Virus record (IMG/VR): IMGVR_UViG_3300032524_000350
Location: 1 to 27,932 of that record
Source: a virus
DNA: 27,932 nt
Strand: one strand, 5' to 3'
The notes beneath the pieces are model-generated. The model saw only the letters and a list, made by a program, of their open reading frames with translations, had not been told where the DNA came from and ran no database searches. The translations under genes were made by a program, and so were the position numbers. Within the stretch, counting starts at the first letter, position 1; each line of letters begins with the position of its first letter. Positions 1-7,622 of this stretch are shown piece by piece.

Positions 1-4
1 CAAA

Positions 5-451
5 ATGGGCGACGAAGAAAATGCCAATGAGTTGGTGGACACCCACTATGTCTATGGCTTGTTGCTCGACGAAGACGGCCTCAGCTCGAACGGCTTTGCC
101 GTGATCAGCTTCAACTCGACGAAGATCAAACCCTGCCGGGATTGGTTTACCGCGATGTACACCATCAAGGGCAAACCTCCGATCTTCGCCAACCGTGCGC
201 GTATCAACACGGTGAAGCAGAAAAACAAGAAAGGCTCGTTCTTCAATTTCCAGATCAACCCGCTCGAGGCGACCTGGAAAGAAAGTCTTATCGACCCCAC
301 AGTCAATGCGGCCTTGCTTGAAGAAGCCCGTGCTTTCCGTGAACTGGTGACGTCTGGCATGGCCAAGGCGGCATTTGATACGGAACGTGCTGGCGGCGAC
401 GGCGAAGGCGGCGACGGCGGTGAAGGCAGCGGTGAAGAAATACCGTTCTAA
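5..451 (+). CDS. ssDNA-binding-like phage protein with SSB-type C-terminal tail (possibly 5'-partial)
   Basis: The protein has a compact N-terminal globular part (about residues 15-115), then a Gly/Asp/Glu-rich linker (about 128-144) ending in EEIPF. Bacterial SSB proteins end the same way (acidic stretch plus IPF) and use that tip to recruit replication and repair partners. I therefore infer a phage single-stranded-DNA-binding protein; the core resembles phage ssDNA-binding proteins from memory, but I cannot confirm a fold. The next gene is a helicase, which fits. Only four bases precede this ATG and the reading frame is open at the window edge, so the true start may lie upstream and the 148 residues may be only the C-terminal part. 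Confidence 0.6.
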   Translation: MGDEENANELVDTHYVYGLLLDEDGLSSNGFAVISFNSTKIKPCRDWFTAMYTIKGKPPIFANRARINTVKQKNKKGSFFNFQINPLEATWKESLIDPTVNAALLEEARAFRELVTSGMAKAAFDTERAGGDGEGGDGGEGSGEEIPF

Positions 452-454
452 GAT

Positions 455-474
455 CGACTGATTAAAACCAGTCG
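455..474 (+). other. short inverted repeat downstream of the SSB-like gene
   Basis: CGACTG (455-460) and CAGTCG (469-474) can pair as a perfect 6-bp stem with an 8-base A/T-rich loop, starting four bases after the stop codon. There is no T-run after it. It may be a small transcript-end or mRNA-stability hairpin next to the larger hairpin at 484-521. Confidence 0.35.
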
Positions 475-483
475 TAAGTGATA

Positions 484-521
484 GGCACTCCCGGTTTACC
501 CCCCCCCAAACCGGGGGTGCC
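484..521 (+). terminator. strong GC-rich hairpin, possible terminator or mRNA processing element
   Basis: Bases 484-497 pair with 508-521 over 14 positions with a single G-T wobble. The loop is an A followed by nine Cs. The following sequence (522-533) is pyrimidine-rich but is not a clean T-run, so intrinsic termination would be partial. It sits between the SSB-like gene and the helicase gene, where it could lower downstream expression relative to an abundant ssDNA-binding protein. The stem is visible directly; its role is inferred. Confidence 0.55.
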
Positions 522-550
522 TTGACCTTCCTCAGAAAAGGAGTACTTGC

Positions 551-1783
551 GTGAAGTGGTCACCCAAACAGGAAAAAGCCTTAATAAATGTCAAAAGATG
601 GCTTGACAATAAAGGTGGTCCGCAGGTATACCGGGTATTCGGATTTGCGGGTGTCGGTAAAACAACACTAGCTAAACACTTTGCAGAAGGGGTTGAGGGC
701 ATGGTATTGGCGGCAGCCTATACTGGCAAGTCAGCTCATGTTTTGCATCAGAAAGGTTTCCCCGGTGCCACCACCATACATAGCTTAATCTACCATTCCC
801 GCGACAAGTCCCGTGCTCGCTTGAAAGAGCTTGAAGCCGACCTGGGTGAATTGCGCCATGAATTAATATCCGAGGGGTATACCCCTGAGCAGGTCAGTAG
901 TCACCAGCGGGTGATAGACCTAACCTTATTAGTCTCCCAAGAAAATAACAATGCGGCACGTCCCTTCTTCACACTAAACACGGACAGTGCAGTGAGGGAT
1001 GCGGCACTGGTTATCATTGATGAATGTACAATGGTTGATGAGCCAATGGGTTTGAACCTTTTGAGTTTTGGTACCAAGGTTCTTGTCTTGGGCGATCCTG
1101 CCCAATTAGGTCCAATTAGGGGAGCCGGTTACTTCACCGAAAATGTTACCCCAGATATTATGCTAGACGAAATTCACCGTCAGGCTGCCGACAACCCGAT
1201 CATAGCCATGGCCACCAAGGTGCGCCTGGGAGAAAACCTAGACTATGGGAACTACGGCTCCAGCAGGGTAATTCGGATGAACGAGCTAACTGCGGATATT
1301 GCATTGGGAGCCGAACAAATTATTGTTGGCTGTAACGCCACCCGATACGCTTATAACAGCAGGCTTCGTGAATTGCATGGCCGCACGATAAAGCTGCCGG
1401 AACCTGGCGACCGTCTTGTTTGCCTCCGCAATAATCATGATTTGGGTATATTGAACGGTGCCCTATATAATACGGACGAGTTATTGGTGGACGATGATGA
1501 CAAAGTTGCTTTGCGTATTTCCCCAGAAGAGGGGGGTAACCCTTTAGATGTAGAAGCCCATTCTCATTATTTCTATGGCAAGGGTGCCGACCTGCAGTGG
1601 TGGGAACGTAAAGCTGCCGAGGAATTTGATTACGGGTATGCACTGACCGGCCATAAATCCCAGGGCAGCCAGTGGGACAGTACGTTGGTGGTTGATGAGA
1701 GCTACTGCTTCCGCAATGAGAGAAACAGATGGCTATACACAGTAGTGACACGTGCGGCGGAACAAGTGATTGTCGCCAAGTAA
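551..1783 (+). CDS. RecD/Dda-like SF1 DNA helicase
   Basis: This is a 410-residue superfamily 1B helicase. The Walker A motif GFAGVGKT begins near residue 31. Walker B is IIDE with D157-E158. Motif III is GDPAQLGPI. Motif V is TGHKSQGSQWDS and motif VI is LYTVVTRAAEQ, both near the C-terminus. This order is typical of RecD2/T4 Dda enzymes, which unwind DNA 5' to 3' at forks. The size is close to Dda (about 440 residues). The start is GTG at 551, placed by the AAAAGGAG ribosome-binding site eight bases upstream. It lies between an SSB-like gene and ribonucleotide reductase, consistent with a replication or recombination role. Confidence 0.9.
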   Translation: MKWSPKQEKALINVKRWLDNKGGPQVYRVFGFAGVGKTTLAKHFAEGVEGMVLAAAYTGKSAHVLHQKGFPGATTIHSLIYHSRDKSRARLKELEADLGELRHELISEGYTPEQVSSHQRVIDLTLLVSQENNNAARPFFTLNTDSAVRDAALVIIDECTMVDEPMGLNLLSFGTKVLVLGDPAQLGPIRGAGYFTENVTPDIMLDEIHRQAADNPIIAMATKVRLGENLDYGNYGSSRVIRMNELTADIALGAEQIIVGCNATRYAYNSRLRELHGRTIKLPEPGDRLVCLRNNHDLGILNGALYNTDELLVDDDDKVALRISPEEGGNPLDVEAHSHYFYGKGADLQWWERKAAEEFDYGYALTGHKSQGSQWDSTLVVDESYCFRNERNRWLYTVVTRAAEQVIVAK

Positions 1784-1796
1784 TTTGGAGTTTAAG

Positions 1797-3539
1797 ATGA
1801 GTAATTCAACACAGGAGAAGATAATGAAGATTGGACCTCAAGTACCGGAATGTGATGCAGTTCACGCAGAAAAACACCGGGGTGAAAACGAACAATTCCG
1901 CGAAGCCATGAACCGAATAGCAGCAGCCCTTCAAGACAACCACGAACATTATAAAGCCTTCAGGGATATTCTCCTTGGTATGTTCTTTTTACCAGCTGGC
2001 CGTGTTCAAAAAGCCACTGGTAGTCTTCTCAACATTACTCCCTACAATTGCTTTGTTTCGCCGACCATTGAAGACAGTTTTGTCTCTGGTATAAACAGCA
2101 TCATGGACGTCGCCAAGCAGGCTGCCGCCACCATGCGTGAAGGCGGGGGAATTGGTTTCGACTTTTCCACCCTACGTCCCAAGGGAGATATGATCCTCGG
2201 GGTGGGCGCGCAGACGGACGGACCGTTGGCTTTTGCCCCAATCTTTAATGCGGTTTGCAAGGCCACATCTTCCTCCGGCAATCGTCGTGGGGCTATGATG
2301 GCGGTAATGCGCTGCGACCATCCGGACATCGAAGCCTTTATCCGCGCCAAGCAAAACGAAGACCAGTTGAATGGGTTTAATCTCTCAGTGGCAGTTACCG
2401 ATGAATTTATGGATTGCTTAGAAGCTAAGAAGCCATTCCCCCTCCAATTCAACGGTAAGGTATACCGCGAAGTTGATCCGGTTGCCCTTTGGGAATTGAT
2501 CATGCGCTCCAATTATGATTGGGGAGAGCCGGGTGTGCTTTTCATCGACGTCATCAACCGAATGAACAATCTCTGGTATTGCGAAAAGATTGCCGCCACC
2601 AACCCCTGCGGCGAGCAACCGCTACCCCCGTATGGTGCTTGCCTCCTGGGCTCAATCAACCTTGTTAAGTATCTCAAGAAGGATGCGGACGGTAATTACT
2701 ACATCGACGAGGAAGCCATGGCCGCCGATATTCCATGGATTGTGCGGAGCATGGATAACGTTATTGACCGTGCCCGTTACCCGTTGCCATACCAACGCAC
2801 AGAAGCCCAGAACAAGCGGCGTCTTGGCCTGGGCTTTACGGCGGTGGCCAACGCCATTGAGGCTTGTGGGCATCCTTATGGTTCACCGGGATATTTACTA
2901 ATGTGGGAAAGGATTGGTCGACGGTTTACCCGTGAATGCTATCTGGCCAGTGTTGCCTTGGCCCAGGAGAAAGGGTCGTTCCCGCTCTTCGACGCCGAAA
3001 AATATTGCCAGGGTAAATTCATCAAAACCCTGGACGCCGACGTTCAGGAATTGATTGGCCAATATGGCATTCGCAACAGCCACCTCACCAGCATAGCACC
3101 GACCGGCTCAATCAGTTTTGGTGCGGACAATGTTAGCTCTGGCACAGAGCCGGTGTTCGCGTACAAGGCCAAGCGTTCTGTCATCAAGGTTGGCGGCACG
3201 CAGATTGTTGAAGTTGAAGACTTCGGTGTTCGCTTCTTGGACGTAAGGGGCAAACAATCCGCAGACGTTACCCCAGAAGAACACGTGGACGTGTTGACAA
3301 CAACCCAATCGTTCATCGACAGCGCAGTATCCAAGACTTGCAATGTGGCAAATGATATTGAATGGGAAGCATTCAAGAATATTTACCTGAGGGCCTACGA
3401 GAACGGTGCCAAGGGCTGCACAACTTATCGTGCTGGGTGCTTGCGGGAAGGTATTATTGTTGCTATGAATGACGAGGAGCCAGATGGGGGTGCCTGCTTT
3501 ATTGACCCCGACACCAACACAAGGAGCTGTGAAGACTGA
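1797..3539 (+). CDS. nrdJ: Ribonucleoside-diphosphate/triphosphate reductase, class II (adenosylcobalamin)-like
   Basis: The enzyme reduces ribonucleotides to deoxyribonucleotides for phage DNA synthesis. The catalytic motif NPCGE is at residues 269-273, with C271 as the expected thiyl-radical cysteine and N269 and E273 as its partners. C85 (YNCF) and C282 (GACLLGSINL) match the redox pair of the family. Other family signatures are the FFLPAGR segment, a GGGIGFDFS segment and the SSSGNRRGAMM segment. No small radical subunit is adjacent, and the overall pattern looks like B12-dependent NrdJ. At 580 residues it is a short version. ATG 1797 follows GGAG with good spacing; ATG 1824 after AGGAG is a possible alternative, and TTG 1770 inside the helicase gene is less likely. 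Confidence 0.88.
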   Translation: MSNSTQEKIMKIGPQVPECDAVHAEKHRGENEQFREAMNRIAAALQDNHEHYKAFRDILLGMFFLPAGRVQKATGSLLNITPYNCFVSPTIEDSFVSGINSIMDVAKQAAATMREGGGIGFDFSTLRPKGDMILGVGAQTDGPLAFAPIFNAVCKATSSSGNRRGAMMAVMRCDHPDIEAFIRAKQNEDQLNGFNLSVAVTDEFMDCLEAKKPFPLQFNGKVYREVDPVALWELIMRSNYDWGEPGVLFIDVINRMNNLWYCEKIAATNPCGEQPLPPYGACLLGSINLVKYLKKDADGNYYIDEEAMAADIPWIVRSMDNVIDRARYPLPYQRTEAQNKRRLGLGFTAVANAIEACGHPYGSPGYLLMWERIGRRFTRECYLASVALAQEKGSFPLFDAEKYCQGKFIKTLDADVQELIGQYGIRNSHLTSIAPTGSISFGADNVSSGTEPVFAYKAKRSVIKVGGTQIVEVEDFGVRFLDVRGKQSADVTPEEHVDVLTTTQSFIDSAVSKTCNVANDIEWEAFKNIYLRAYENGAKGCTTYRAGCLREGIIVAMNDEEPDGGACFIDPDTNTRSCED

Positions 3540-3730
3540 TGACTGTTTTTGTAACACAAACTCACATGAGCTCGAGTGATGAAGATGAGCTGCACAAAAT
3601 GGCTCAACTAATTGGCATCCGCCGAAAGTTTATGGTTGGAAAACGTTATCCAATTGATGCCGAAAAACGGGAGATGGCAATCTCCGAAGGGGCGAAGGAA
3701 AAACAGCCACCTAAAAATAAATCAAAATAG
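3539..3730 (+). CDS. DUF4031-like small protein
   Basis: This 63-residue protein starts at an ATG overlapping the reductase stop codon (TGATG), so it is probably translated by coupling. It opens with VFVTQTHMSS, then a DEDELHKMAQLIGIRRKF helix and a segment ending in AISEGA. That pattern (Asp/Glu-rich then ELHxMA, IGIRR, then an AIxxGA end) resembles DUF4031 proteins common in phages and actinobacteria, whose function is unknown. It is shorter than usual and ends in a Lys-rich tail. Its TAG stop is also the first element of the promoter cassette that follows. Confidence 0.6.
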   Translation: MTVFVTQTHMSSSDEDELHKMAQLIGIRRKFMVGKRYPIDAEKREMAISEGAKEKQPPKNKSK

Positions 3731-3733
3731 GTG

Positions 3734-3762
3734 TTGCCTTTTGCGGGTAGAGGGAATAAGAT
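3734..3762 (+). promoter_or_regulatory. promoter cassette copy 1 (sigma70-like)
   Basis: TTGCCT (3734-3739) and TAAGAT (3757-3762) are separated by 17 bases, the ideal sigma70 spacing. The block GTTGCCTTTTGCGGGTA also occurs at 19051 and 24369, with a close variant at 27308. This copy lacks the extended -10 TG of the others but has the T that starts a consensus -10 hexamer. Transcription would begin near 3769 and lead to the AGAAAAGGAG ribosome-binding site (3811-3820) of the gene at 3827. Confidence 0.7.
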
Positions 3763-3826
3763 GATTGCAAGATGGGTGTTGTTAGGCATTCAATCTTGAA
3801 ATCAGTTTTTAGAAAAGGAGAATACC

Positions 3827-4366
3827 GTGACCAACTTCGTAAAATTCAAGGGCCTTCAGCACAACCTGGACAGCATGTCCACGGCTCACCTGGCCGACAT
3901 GCACAATGAAGCTGTCGAAGGAACGGACATCAAACCCGTTAAACGTTTTGCCGACAAGACATCCGCCATTCGCCGCACCAAGGCAGCGGTTGAAGCGTTG
4001 TCCAGCAAACCTGCAAAGGCTACGGTTGTCGAAACCGAAACAGCACCGGCTCCGGCCAAGGTTAAAAAGGTGCGCAAGATGCATTTTGAATTCAAGCCCG
4101 ACAACGACGGCATCCGTACGGTTAAGTCGCCGGAAAGCCTGCGTGGCCGTGCTGTTACGCTTTTGGCTAAAGACAAGGACGGTAATGGTGGGGCAACGCT
4201 GGGTCAAGTCAAATCCCTTATCGAGAAATTCGACTTGAAACGTGGCAAAGGCAATGCCGAAACCATCGACCGTCGCGCCTACGAACTGGTCCGGATCATG
4301 CACTACTACCTGGGCTACGGTATTACCAAAAATGAAGATGGCGTCATCACCATCTACACGAAGTAA
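3827..4366 (+). CDS. putative DNA-binding protein (helical N-terminus, winged-helix-like C-terminus)
   Basis: The start is GTG at 3827, seven bases after AAAAGGAG. In the 179 residues, the N-terminal part (about 15-60) carries a pattern of Met-Ser-Thr, then a short helix, then PVKRFADKTSAIRRT. This is the kind of basic helical motif seen at the start of DUF3489-like and related phage proteins. A Lys/Pro/Ala linker (about 65-90) follows. The C-terminal part (about 100-179) has alternating helices and a final beta-hairpin (DGVITIYTK) compatible with a winged helix. It has its own promoter and lies just before the modification gene train, so a regulatory role is possible. The function is not established. 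Confidence 0.6.
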   Translation: MTNFVKFKGLQHNLDSMSTAHLADMHNEAVEGTDIKPVKRFADKTSAIRRTKAAVEALSSKPAKATVVETETAPAPAKVKKVRKMHFEFKPDNDGIRTVKSPESLRGRAVTLLAKDKDGNGGATLGQVKSLIEKFDLKRGKGNAETIDRRAYELVRIMHYYLGYGITKNEDGVITIYTK

Positions 4367-4372
4367 GGAAGA

Positions 4373-4390
4373 GGGGTAACACCCCCTTTT
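4373..4390 (+). terminator. short rho-independent-like terminator
   Basis: GGGGT (4373-4377) pairs with ACCCC (4381-4385) around a three-base loop, followed by C and four Ts. It comes seven bases after the stop of the DNA-binding-like gene. The stem is short, so the strength is uncertain, but position and T-run fit a terminator for the transcript that starts near 3769. Confidence 0.5.
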
Positions 4391-4474
4391 CTGCCATGCA
4401 GGCCGGACGGTGTAAGCTTGACCCACCGAGTTATCCTGCCCAGGAGTGACAATGCTGACCTGCATGGCAGAGAA
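4387..4474 (+). ncRNA. structured intergenic element with long closing stem
   Basis: CTGCCATGCAGG (4391-4402) is exactly complementary to CCTGCATGGCAG (4459-4470). The pairing extends outward by four more positions (TTTT 4387-4390 with AGAA 4471-4474) with one wobble. Inside the 56-base interior, CGGTG (4408-4412) can pair with CACCG (4424-4428), and TCCT (4434-4437) with AGGA (4442-4445). The transcript could thus fold into a multibranched structure of about 88 bases ending just before the GAGGAG ribosome-binding site of the next gene. It could be a small RNA, a cis-acting leader or a DNA site for a dimeric protein. No known riboswitch class was recognised. Confidence 0.5.
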
Positions 4475-4491
4475 ACTCAGAGGAGCAAATA

Positions 4492-5361
4492 ATGTCCAAA
4501 CAAGATTACCCACGACTAGAAATCGAAGAATTTGGCCGCCACCTTATTACGCATGGTGACCTGGACCCGGTTTACATCGCATTGCCGGCTGCCGTCCCAG
4601 ACATCAATCATCGCCACCGTTGGCTCATCGCCTACTGGTGCTTTTATCATTGTGGGGTTGCCAGCTACATAAGCCAGTTTGATGGCACCGATTTTTGGTA
4701 TCGAATGGAACTAGCTGCCGCCAATAACACACCCTCCCCAATTGGTGGACGTTGGCCAAGGGCCAAGGAGCGTCGTCATTTCCGTGGTGTTGCTTCTATC
4801 AATGCTGTTGCCAAATTACGCAGTATGTATCGAGATGATCCTGCCAAGATGGTTCGGTACATTACTAGTGATTGTCCCAGCGACCGGCCAACCCCTTACG
4901 TCGCCATTGCAGATCGTGCTCAGGAGCATCCCCTCTTTGGGCCCTGGATCGCTTTCAAGGTTGCCGACATGGCGGAAACGGTTTTGGGCATTCCGGTCGA
5001 CTTCACCGAGGCCGAGGTCTTCATGTTTAAAGACCCGGTGCGCGCAACGGTTATGCTTTGGCGGCAGCGCCATAAGCTGCCGGATACTGCGGAACCCAAA
5101 GACCTGAACCACGTCATTCATGAAGTCGTGAAACACCTCACGTCGGTGTTCAGTGACCTCAAGGCACCGCCGAGTTATAACCGGCCAATTGGCCTGCAGG
5201 AAGTTGAGACGGTGTTGTGTAAATGGAAGTCGCACATGAACGGCCATTACCCATTGTTCAATGACATCGACGAAATCACTGAAGGATTGCGGGAATGGAA
5301 GGATGCCAGCTCGGTTGCCGCTTCCATGTTGTACTCCATGCCCAAGAGGCCCACGTCATGA
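4492..5361 (+). CDS. Amino-acid:DNA transferase-like enzyme (alpha-glutamyl/putrescinyl-thymine pyrophosphorylase family, clade 2-like)
   Basis: The 289-residue protein matches, from memory, the HhH-glycosylase-related family predicted to replace the pyrophosphate of activated 5-hydroxymethyl-uracil in DNA with an amino acid or polyamine. Visible signatures are the aromatic-rich YWCFYHCGVASYIS segment (residues 48-61) and FGPWIAFKVADMAE (149-162). In HhH enzymes the latter segment type packs against DNA and is followed by the acidic residues of the active site. GAGGAG upstream supports ATG 4492. It opens a train of overlapping genes holding a kinase, an FAD enzyme, a TS-family enzyme and an amidoligase, which strengthens the assignment. 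Which amine it transfers cannot be read from the sequence. Confidence 0.75.
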   Translation: MSKQDYPRLEIEEFGRHLITHGDLDPVYIALPAAVPDINHRHRWLIAYWCFYHCGVASYISQFDGTDFWYRMELAAANNTPSPIGGRWPRAKERRHFRGVASINAVAKLRSMYRDDPAKMVRYITSDCPSDRPTPYVAIADRAQEHPLFGPWIAFKVADMAETVLGIPVDFTEAEVFMFKDPVRATVMLWRQRHKLPDTAEPKDLNHVIHEVVKHLTSVFSDLKAPPSYNRPIGLQEVETVLCKWKSHMNGHYPLFNDIDEITEGLREWKDASSVAASMLYSMPKRPTS

Positions 5362-5549
5362 TGAAGGGTGTTTACGTAGGACCAGAACAAAAGCTGGTTG
5401 GTGAACGGGCAATCATTCAGCAATCTGGGGATGGTCAGGTAAAAGCCCAATTTAATAATACCCAGCTGGGGCATGAATATAGCCATGCGTGGCCAGAGTT
5501 TTCCGAGGATGAATTCGACATTGATCCTCCGGTTGATTGGGAGAATTGA
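5358..5549 (+). CDS. small acidic hypothetical protein
   Basis: This 63-residue protein overlaps the transferase stop (two ATGs in a row, at 5358 and 5361, span the TGA), with GAGG eight bases before the first. The sequence begins with MKGVYVGPEQ, suggesting a small beta-structure, and ends in an acidic stretch around SEDEFDIDPP. There is no membrane segment, cysteine pair or known domain. Its position inside the modification train suggests an accessory role there, but no function can be assigned. Confidence 0.6.
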   Translation: MMKGVYVGPEQKLVGERAIIQQSGDGQVKAQFNNTQLGHEYSHAWPEFSEDEFDIDPPVDWEN

Positions 5550-5550
5550 T

Positions 5551-5904
5551 ATGAAACTTCTTAAAGATGAAACTGATGCTTGGGTTGAACCCCCAATACA
5601 CGGGTGGTTTGGTCTCTCGTATTCGAATTATTTTGTTGCACCGCGAATGATGCTTCAGGCAATGCCCTTGGAGTGGCAACAGAAGTTCATCGCGTTGATG
5701 GACGAAGCTGCCGAGTTAGGAGTGGAAACACCAGTGTATCATGTTCTTCGGGATGATCCGGCATACACTTTTGTTGAAAAATATGACTCTGAGGACGATA
5801 CAAGTCCAGACCGCGAATTCACAATACTCCAACAAGACCCTTGGGGAAATTACCGTTACCCTGATTATAACCTTTTACCGGAGGCATTGAACCATGAAAC
5901 ATGA
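5551..5904 (+). CDS. hypothetical phage protein
   Basis: The ATG at 5551 directly follows the previous stop. The 117 residues include an aromatic-rich start (PPIHGWFGLSYSNYFVAP, about 18-35) and a helical segment MPLEWQQKFIALMDEAAEL (about 42-60). The C-terminal half is acidic and Tyr/Pro-rich. The N-terminal segment resembles widespread phage hypothetical proteins, from memory. Its end overlaps the FAD gene by 11 bases, so expression is probably coupled. No catalytic motif is evident. Confidence 0.6.
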   Translation: MKLLKDETDAWVEPPIHGWFGLSYSNYFVAPRMMLQAMPLEWQQKFIALMDEAAELGVETPVYHVLRDDPAYTFVEKYDSEDDTSPDREFTILQQDPWGNYRYPDYNLLPEALNHET

Positions 5905-6709
5905 CGCAATCATAGTCGGTGGTGGGTTGTTTGGCCAGGTTATTGCTCGTGCCCTCAGAGCAGAAGGTCGAGACGTCGCCGTGTATGACGACCGTCGCCC
6001 GGAAGCTGGTAGCAAACCTGCCGCTTGCCTTATGAAGCCGAGCTGGTTTTCCGGGTTGGGCAAGGACGTATACGAGCCAAGCCTAAAATTATTGGATGAC
6101 CTGTTCAGTGTGAAGGATATTGAATTCACCCTTCGTCCCAGAGTAGCCAAAACCACTGTACATTGGTGTAACCCGGCATCCATCCTGGGTGGCCCGGTTT
6201 GTCCTGCAAAAGTTATTCACGTGGAACCTGGAAGAATACGGACGGAGGGTAACGTAATAATCGAAGCAGACCTCATCGTCGTTTCTGCCGGTGTTTGGAC
6301 GGAAAAGCTGCTTCCACAATACAAGCAGACCGCGCAAAAGGGTGTTGCGTTCTTATGGCCTGAAGAGACCATTGCGGAGCCTTTCATCAACGTTTGGGCA
6401 CCCTACCGACAGCTGGTTGGTTTCAACCGGGGCGATGGCCTTTGGGTTGGCGACGGGACGGCCATTAAAAATGAGAATTGGACACATGAACGATTAGCCA
6501 AATCTTTTAAACGATGTGAAGATGCAATGGAATGTTCTATGGGAACTCCAATTGTTCTTCCTGGCCTCCGCCCATACGCCAAGGGCCATAAGCCCTGCCT
6601 GTTGGAAGAGGTTCGCCCTGGGCTTTGGGTGGCCTCTGGTGGGGCTAAAAACGGTACTGTGGCGGCAGGTTATTGCGCGCATGTTATTCGGGAGAGAACA
6701 AATGGATAA
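5894..6709 (+). CDS. FAD-dependent oxidoreductase/lyase (DAO / glycine-oxidase-like)
   Basis: A Rossmann dinucleotide-binding motif, IIVGGGLFGQVIARAL, starts at residue 6. The second strand ends in VYDDR, where an acidic residue would hold the ribose. A mid-protein VVSAGVWTEKL segment and a C-terminal GLWVASGGAKNGTVAAGY segment are typical of the D-amino-acid/glycine oxidase fold. At 271 residues it is shorter than ordinary family members (about 350-400), as expected for a phage enzyme with a reduced substrate domain. In thymidine hypermodification pathways, flavin-dependent lyases trim an amino acid attached to 5-methyl-uracil in DNA, leaving 5-aminomethyl-dU. The gene position next to the transferase and kinase supports that role. 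CCGGAGG precedes ATG 5894. Confidence 0.82.
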   Translation: MKHDAIIVGGGLFGQVIARALRAEGRDVAVYDDRRPEAGSKPAACLMKPSWFSGLGKDVYEPSLKLLDDLFSVKDIEFTLRPRVAKTTVHWCNPASILGGPVCPAKVIHVEPGRIRTEGNVIIEADLIVVSAGVWTEKLLPQYKQTAQKGVAFLWPEETIAEPFINVWAPYRQLVGFNRGDGLWVGDGTAIKNENWTHERLAKSFKRCEDAMECSMGTPIVLPGLRPYAKGHKPCLLEEVRPGLWVASGGAKNGTVAAGYCAHVIRERTNG

Positions 6710-7622
6710 GGGCTGGACGTACGGCGCGGAACACGAATGGGCCGATCATAACATAACGACCGAATTGCCCAAGGGGTACGCTCGGGACACGCACGATATC
6801 ACCATGGTCAATTCCAACGGCATCGCCAATGACCCTTCTGGGAAATTGTGGAAGATGGGCGGGGAAATTAACACACCCCCAACTGACAGTATCCAGGGGC
6901 AGATTGACTGCCTGCAGCAATTGAAGGAATTACTGCCGACAGCCACTGTGAACTACCGTTCCAACCTGCACTTACACATTCGCGTCCCTGGGCTCAAGGA
7001 CGACCTGGTACTGCTCAAAAGGTTCCAGGCCCATATTCATCGGTGGATGCCGGAAGTGCTGCCGGTGATTGAGCCTATTCCATTTCCCAATGAAGAAAAT
7101 GCAAAACGGGATGGTGATCCAAGAATACGGGAGGAGTATGTTGGTGCACGTCGCCGGTATCGACGGAGGAAGGTGAGCCATCAGACGCTGCTTACACCCA
7201 AGCGTCTTGGCCATCAACTTGAGGCAGACACGGTGGAGGAATTCTTCGCACGGGAAGTTCCCTGGTCGGGGAAGCTCGGCAAGCCGCAGTGGCAATGCCA
7301 GCCGAGGCTCTGCGTGAACCTTCGCCAGATGCGGGAAACGGATACAATTGAATTCCGCCATTTCCCGGGGACAATGAATGCGGATAAGTTGGAAGCTGCT
7401 TTTACATGGGTTCATATGTATGCCCACGCAGCTCTTAGAAATGAACCAATTGATGAAACATTTCTAAAACAACTTAGGGGTGTAATTTATTGGCTGCCCA
7501 AGTTCAAGCCATACGTTCATTGGCAGGAAGAACGTTATCGCATGACGTGCCATGATGGCTCGTTGACAAAGAAACAAATCGCAATTAACATTGCAAAAAT
7601 CCTGGAGGAAGATCATGTCTAA
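6702..7622 (+). CDS. Amidoligase-family enzyme (COOH-NH2 ligase)
   Basis: The 306 residues show the signature of the glutamine-synthetase-like amidoligase family: YGAEHEW (residues 7-13, metal-binding acidic residues), GGEINTPPT, SNLHLHIRVPG, and TIEFRHFPGT near the C-terminal third. These enzymes use ATP to join a carboxylate to an amine as an amide. The ATG at 6702 overlaps the FAD gene by eight bases and follows GGAG. Its own end overlaps the phosphatase gene, so it is translated inside the modification train. I infer that it acylates an amine on the modified base, or prepares the donor. A peptide or cell-wall substrate is the alternative. Confidence 0.82.
   Translation: MDKGWTYGAEHEWADHNITTELPKGYARDTHDITMVNSNGIANDPSGKLWKMGGEINTPPTDSIQGQIDCLQQLKELLPTATVNYRSNLHLHIRVPGLKDDLVLLKRFQAHIHRWMPEVLPVIEPIPFPNEENAKRDGDPRIREEYVGARRRYRRRKVSHQTLLTPKRLGHQLEADTVEEFFAREVPWSGKLGKPQWQCQPRLCVNLRQMRETDTIEFRHFPGTMNADKLEAAFTWVHMYAHAALRNEPIDETFLKQLRGVIYWLPKFKPYVHWQEERYRMTCHDGSLTKKQIAINIAKILEEDHV

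Noticed and set aside
1770-1796. TTG at 1770 as the start of the reductase
   Set aside because: It lies inside the helicase gene without a ribosome-binding site; ATG 1797 follows GGAG with proper spacing.
3763-3810. Imperfect inverted repeat (11 bp, one mismatch) followed by TTTTT as a terminator
   Set aside because: Transcription from the promoter just upstream would start inside its left arm, so the full hairpin would not form in that RNA. It may still be a DNA site, but evidence is weak.
3809-4513. Long minus-strand frame (234 codons) over the DNA-binding-like gene
   Set aside because: It runs through the inverted repeat and is antisense to a gene with a good start, ribosome-binding site and promoter. 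No minus-strand signals are seen anywhere.
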